From: Pyrinomonadaceae bacterium
Lineage (GTDB): Bacteria > Acidobacteriota > Blastocatellia > Pyrinomonadales > Pyrinomonadaceae
DNA: 6,346 nt
Direction of reading: 5' to 3'
NCBI GenBank assembly: GCA_018060305.1
Contig: JAGOWF010000163.1
Coordinates: 1-6,346, forward strand
Positions 4,528-6,346 of this stretch are shown in pieces (position 1 is the stretch's first letter; each line of letters begins with the position of its first letter). The notes beneath the pieces are model-generated. The model was not told the origin of the DNA. It searched no databases and saw nothing but the letters and a program-made list of their open reading frames with translations. A program made the position numbers and the translations under genes.

Positions 4528-4797
4528 TTAGTCCTCTTTGAGGATCTCATCGAGGATATCTTGGGTCATGCCGTTACGACGCGCGGTTTCGGCCATTTCA
4601 TCCATCGTCTTCTGCAACGCCGCAACGCTTCTCTTCCTTTCGGCAGCCGTTTGCGGCTTTCTGAACCGACGGAGCCGCATGTAATCTTCCAGGGCACCCA
4701 ACGCGAATGTGTCCTCTGAGACGCCGTCCTCGCGCGCGGCCCTGCCAAGCGTGGCCTTGACATCATCGGGAAGATCGATCGTCAGTGTTGCGCTCAT
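4528..4797 (-). CDS. RHH (CopG-like) antitoxin of the PIN toxin
   Basis: An 89-residue protein. Residues 3-40 (ATLTIDLPDDVKATLGRAAR.. to ..LEDYM) form a ribbon-helix-helix DNA-binding domain: one strand and two helices. A basic linker follows (RLRRFRKPQTAAERKR, 41-56), then a helical tail ending in AETARRNGMTQDILDEILKED (69-89), a pattern common in antitoxins that insert into PIN toxin active sites. The start ATG has a textbook AGGAGG (4805-4810) at 7 nt, stronger than any other site in the window, consistent with antitoxin being made in excess of toxin. A candidate promoter lies just upstream in the 66-nt gap after xylH. The protein would repress its own operon by family analogy. Confidence 0.87.
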   Translation of the reverse strand: MSATLTIDLPDDVKATLGRAAREDGVSEDTFALGALEDYMRLRRFRKPQTAAERKRSVAALQKTMDEMAETARRNGMTQDILDEILKED

Positions 4798-4804
4798 AGG
4801 ATGT

Positions 4805-4810
4805 CCTCCT
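4805..4810 (-). promoter_or_regulatory. ribosome binding site of the RHH antitoxin gene
   Basis: A perfect AGGAGG on the minus strand, 7 nt before the ATG at 4797. It fixes the start and contrasts with the absent SD and TTG start of the toxin gene downstream. Confidence 0.85.
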
Positions 4811-4822
4811 TTGACAACTTAA

Positions 4823-4852
4823 ATTCTAACAGCAGAGATTGCGGCCTACCAA
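4823..4852 (-). promoter_or_regulatory. candidate promoter of the RHH antitoxin-PIN toxin operon
   Basis: On the minus strand TTGGTA (4847-4852) and TAGAAT (4823-4828) are separated by 18 nt, between the xylH stop and the antitoxin SD. Each hexamer matches four or five of six consensus bases. The spacing to the SD leaves a short 5' leader. A separate promoter is expected because the TA cassette is functionally unrelated to xylH. Confidence 0.4.
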
Positions 4853-4863
4853 GAAAAATCGCG

Positions 4864-6009
4864 TCAGCTTTGCCGCCGCCCGGCCATATCGAGACCCACG
4901 GCGGCGACTAGGATCGAGCCTTTGATGATGTCCTGCATAAAGTCGCGCACATTTAGCAGTGACATTCCGTTGTCGAGGCTGGCCATGATGAGAGCGCCGA
5001 GGCAGGCGCCGAATACGGTGCCGCGGCCGCCCATCAAGCTGGCTCCGCCGATGACGCAGGCGGCGATGGCATCCAACTCTTTCAAAACGCCCGCGTCCGG
5101 TGCGGCGCTGCCGACGCGGGCGGTGAAGATGAGTGCGGCCACGCCCGTCAACGCGCCGAGCAGGCCGTAAACCTTGAGAACATTGCGTTTATTGTCGATG
5201 CCCGACAGCCGTGCCGCGTCCGCATTGCCGCCGATAGCGTAAAGATATCGGCCAAAGACGGTCGAATTTGTCAGAAATCCACCCAAAAGGGCGACGGCGA
5301 CCAGGATCAGCACCGGTGTCGGCACGCCGACATAAACGTCGAGGTTCTCGTACGAGTTCATCACCCAAACGAACGCCACGATGCCGGCGACGGGCAGGGC
5401 CGTCTTGAGAAGTTCAGCGACGTAATTCGGTTTGCCTGTCGAGCGTGCCCGCCGCAGGGCCATCAGCAGCACAAAGACGATCGCCGCCGCGGCCAGCACC
5501 CAACCGGCCGTCGTTCCGATATAGCTCCCGCCGATGGCCTTAAAGTTTTCGTCCGCGACGGGCACCGTGTTGCCGCCGAGCAGCCACTTGACCGCGCCCC
5601 GCCAGGCGAGCAATCCGCCGAGCGTCACGATAAATGCAGGTATGTTGAGATACGCCGTCAGAAACCCGTGAAACAGCCCCACGGCCAGCCCGACCGCGAC
5701 CGCCGCGATGATCGCCTCAGGCAGCCCGTAGCCCCACATCGACAGCATCATCGCGGCAATGCCGCCCGCAAATCCGAGCACCGAACCGACCGACAGATCG
5801 ATGTTGCCCGATACGATCACCATCAGCATGCCAACCGCGATCACGCCCGTCACCGTCATCTGCGTCATCAGGTTTGACAGGTTTCGCGGCGTCATAAACA
5901 CATAGCCCGTCGCCCAATGAAAATACGCCCAAATGCCGCCGAGCACGGCGATCATGATGTATGCCCGCAGCGAAGATGTCGTGATGCGTGTTTTGATAGT
6001 CTCGTTCAT
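4864..6009 (-). CDS. xylH: XylH-like sugar ABC transporter permease
   Basis: A 381-residue inner-membrane permease of the RbsC/XylH (BPD_transp_2) family that imports a pentose or similar monosaccharide with an XylG-type ATPase and a periplasmic binding protein. About 11-12 hydrophobic segments are visible (around 14-33, 53-68, 72-92, 98-119, 124-143, 165-185, 203-219, 230-248, 277-298, 314-328, 332-346, 360-375). Family motifs include MVIVSGNIDLSVGSVLGF (63-80), IPAFIVTLGGLLAWRG (123-138), YAIGGNADAARLSGI (257-271), VIGGASLMGGRGTVFG (319-334) and LDNGMSLLNV (345-354). Its length and the extra segment around 165-220 fit XylH/GguB better than the shorter RbsC; xylose itself is an inference. 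The upstream neighbour is the xylG-like ATPase, the usual order, but a heptad-repeat palindrome now occupies most of the 109-nt gap, ending 12 nt before the ATG. No Shine-Dalgarno is visible. Confidence 0.92.
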   Translation of the reverse strand: MNETIKTRITTSSLRAYIMIAVLGGIWAYFHWATGYVFMTPRNLSNLMTQMTVTGVIAVGMLMVIVSGNIDLSVGSVLGFAGGIAAMMLSMWGYGLPEAIIAAVAVGLAVGLFHGFLTAYLNIPAFIVTLGGLLAWRGAVKWLLGGNTVPVADENFKAIGGSYIGTTAGWVLAAAAIVFVLLMALRRARSTGKPNYVAELLKTALPVAGIVAFVWVMNSYENLDVYVGVPTPVLILVAVALLGGFLTNSTVFGRYLYAIGGNADAARLSGIDNKRNVLKVYGLLGALTGVAALIFTARVGSAAPDAGVLKELDAIAACVIGGASLMGGRGTVFGACLGALIMASLDNGMSLLNVRDFMQDIIKGSILVAAVGLDMAGRRQS

Positions 6010-6021
6010 TTATTGGTCGGA

Positions 6022-6095
6022 ATAACTGATAACGGATAACGGATGATAACGGATAACTGAAAATTATCAGTTTTCAGTTACAAATTATCAGTTAT
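6022..6095. repeat. AT-rich heptad repeat palindrome between xylG and xylH
   Basis: Five forward 7-nt units (ATAACTG 6022-6028, ATAACGG 6029-6035 and 6036-6042, three extra bases, ATAACGG 6046-6052, ATAACTG 6053-6059), an 8-nt spacer, then four reverse units (CAGTTTT 6068-6074, CAGTTAC 6075-6081, AAATTAT 6082-6088, CAGTTAT 6089-6095). Perfect pairing: 6021-6032 with 6085-6096 (12 bp), and 6054-6063 with 6071-6080 (10 bp, 7-nt loop). The five-plus-four design equals that at 1-78, but the unit sequence differs (ATAACGG/ATAACTG instead of ATAACTA). It lies within a transporter operon, starting 12 nt before the xylH ATG in genome coordinates, and could act as an mRNA hairpin between the two genes. 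Confidence 0.85.
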
Positions 6096-6118
6096 TTCGA
6101 TTATACATATCTGCTTGA

Positions 6119-6346
6119 TCATATATGTCCTGTCGCCGCGGCCATGACGCGTTCGGGCGTTGCCTCGTTACGCGTGAATTCGCCGCTGACGCGTCCCTCG
6201 TGCAGGACAACCACACGGTCTGACAGCCCCAGCACCTCGGGCAGTTCGCTTGATACGAGGACGATGGCGAGGCCCTCGGCCGCGAGTTTGTTGATCTCGG
6301 CGTATATTTCCTGCTTCGCCCCGACGTCGATGCCGCGGGTCGGTTC
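6119..6346 (-). CDS. xylG: XylG-like sugar ABC transporter ATP-binding protein, C-terminal 75 residues (partial)
   Basis: The frame is open to the window edge and ends at TGA (6119-6121). It encodes EPTRGIDVGAKQEIY.. at its start, the segment that follows Walker B in the second ATPase domain of sugar-type (RbsA/XylG/MglA) ABC proteins, then IVLVSSELPEVLGLSDRV (28-45), in which the SSE motif stands where a normal H-loop histidine would be, and VVLHEGRVSGEF (46-57). The end, ATPERVMAAATG, is typical of the family. These proteins have two fused nucleotide-binding domains (about 500 residues), so about 85% of the gene lies beyond the window. The permease gene follows on the same strand, supporting a xylG-xylH order. 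The exact sugar cannot be told. Confidence 0.9.
   Translation of the reverse strand, partial: EPTRGIDVGAKQEIYAEINKLAAEGLAIVLVSSELPEVLGLSDRVVVLHEGRVSGEFTRNEATPERVMAAATGHI

Noticed and set aside
6119..6346. Partial gene as a pseudogene because of the missing H-loop histidine
   Set aside because: Serine in this position (VSSE) is normal for the second ATPase domain of sugar-type ABC proteins.

Overview
The window reads as a chromosomal segment of a moderately GC-rich bacterium in which a few conserved metabolic and transport genes are separated by small toxin-antitoxin (TA) cassettes. The many TA genes and the AT-rich heptanucleotide repeats would suit an Acidobacteriota genome (Blastocatellia/Pyrinomonadales-like). 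That placement is an impression from gene style only and is weak; no taxonomic marker gene is present.

Layout. 1-121: AT-rich palindromic heptad repeat. 125-1117 (+): complete moaA (GTP 3',8-cyclase, molybdenum cofactor synthesis), the only plus-strand gene. It ends 5 nt from the convergent parE. Everything else is on the minus strand; in transcription order (right to left) it is: the 3' end of a sugar ABC ATPase (xylG-like, 6346-6119), a second heptad repeat (6022-6095), xylH-like permease (6009-4864), an RHH antitoxin and PIN toxin pair (4797-4120), a tyrosine phenol-lyase (4034-2625), a Phd/YefM-type antitoxin followed by BrnT and BrnA (2584-1925), then a DUF433 protein, a small antitoxin and a ParE toxin (1780-1123). 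No gene-free stretch exceeds 300 bases; the longest gap is 1781-1924 (144 bp), which holds a candidate promoter and a small inverted repeat but no gene or convincing terminator.

How the genes relate. xylG-xylH form one monosaccharide importer. Tyrosine phenol-lyase splits tyrosine to phenol, pyruvate and ammonia, and all family-specific active-site residues are visible. The three TA cassettes lie between these genes, each with tight coupling (4-nt and 16-nt overlaps, 6-7 nt gaps).

Most notable observations. (1) Two in-frame premature stops lie about 300 bp apart in the Phd-BrnT-BrnA cassette: past each stop the same frame still encodes what looks like the missing family tail (phd: PTIPHNEVASKLLG; brnT: KHYEEEI), and restoring the codons gives genes that abut or overlap their neighbours. 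This looks like recent decay of a TA operon by point mutation. (2) Two copies of a heptad-repeat palindrome with the same design (five forward units, short spacer, four reverse units) sit right against the start codons of moaA and xylH, neither of which has a Shine-Dalgarno sequence. (3) A 16-bp CRP-like palindrome lies upstream of the tyrosine phenol-lyase gene. I did not find a clearly new multi-gene system; the heptad palindromes and the decaying hybrid TA operon are the parts that known gene families do not explain.
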